Shown: positions 5,944 through 5,981 of the stretch, one piece after another
Layout of the letters: each line of letters begins with the position of its first letter
Position numbering within the stretch: the stretch's first letter is position 1
NCBI GenBank assembly: GCA_002340305.1
Contig: DDLU01000091.1
Coordinates: 1-5,981, forward strand
Source: Desulfovibrio sp. UBA2564
Lineage (GTDB): Bacteria; Desulfobacterota; Desulfovibrionia; Desulfovibrionales; Desulfovibrionaceae
Direction of reading: 5' to 3'
Length of the DNA stretch: 5,981 nucleotides
The notes under the pieces: generated by a model
The model's database searches: none
Seen by the model: the letters and a program-made list of their open reading frames with translations, nothing else
What the model was told of the DNA's origin: nothing
Made by a program: the position numbers and the translations under genes

Positions 5944-5981
5944 TCGTCCTGCTTTAGAAAGGAATTTAATAAAAAAAGGAG

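Noticed and set aside
5937..5949. GG...GC pair upstream of the DUF4405 gene as a sigma-54 promoter for autoregulation
   Set aside because: The spacing is 9, not 10, and sigma-54 promoters do not tolerate a one-base loss.

Overview
The window reads as chromosomal DNA from a moderate-GC deltaproteobacterium-type sulfate reducer. A marine Desulfovibrio relative (Maridesulfovibrio-like) is my best guess. This rests on the style of the proteins (a small Nfu/NifU scaffold, an HDOD protein, an NtrC-type two-component pair, a DUF4405 membrane protein) and on the intergenic style, not on any database match. All five genes I accept lie on the minus strand. The long plus-strand open frames are shadows of them.

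In transcription order (right to left) the layout is as follows. The right edge (5904-5981) is a leader or promoter region with a small inverted repeat. It may be shared with a divergent gene beyond the window. Next comes an apparent three-gene operon: a DUF4405 three-helix membrane protein with a duplicated C-terminal module (5061-5903), a membrane PAS histidine kinase (3314-5047, 13 nt downstream) and an NtrC-class response regulator with AAA+ and Fis-type HTH domains (1896-3314). The regulator's ATG overlaps the kinase stop as TAATG. The operon ends in a strong two-tier hairpin with a T-tract (1795-1842).

A 278-base gap follows (1618-1895). It carries that terminator, an inverted repeat around phased direct repeats, and a likely promoter. 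An HDOD signalling protein comes next (556-1611), whose start is better placed at an internal ATG than at the upstream TTG. A 144-base gap then leads to a 74-residue Nfu-type Fe-S scaffold protein (187-411). It is followed by two hairpins in tandem. The left edge (1-60) is non-coding as far as I can tell.

Functionally, the kinase and regulator should form a phosphorelay that activates sigma-54 promoters. The regulator has the GAFTGA loop needed to contact sigma-54. The kinase has an extracytoplasmic region of about 170 residues with a Met/His/Arg-rich patch, reminiscent in architecture of ZraS/HydH-type sensors. The co-encoded DUF4405 protein has an H-x13-H pattern in its second membrane helix, as expected for a heme-binding membrane protein. 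A redox or metal-responsive membrane signalling unit is therefore an attractive but unproven reading. The HDOD and Nfu genes look like separate housekeeping or signalling units. I see no mobile element, CRISPR array, tRNA or rRNA.
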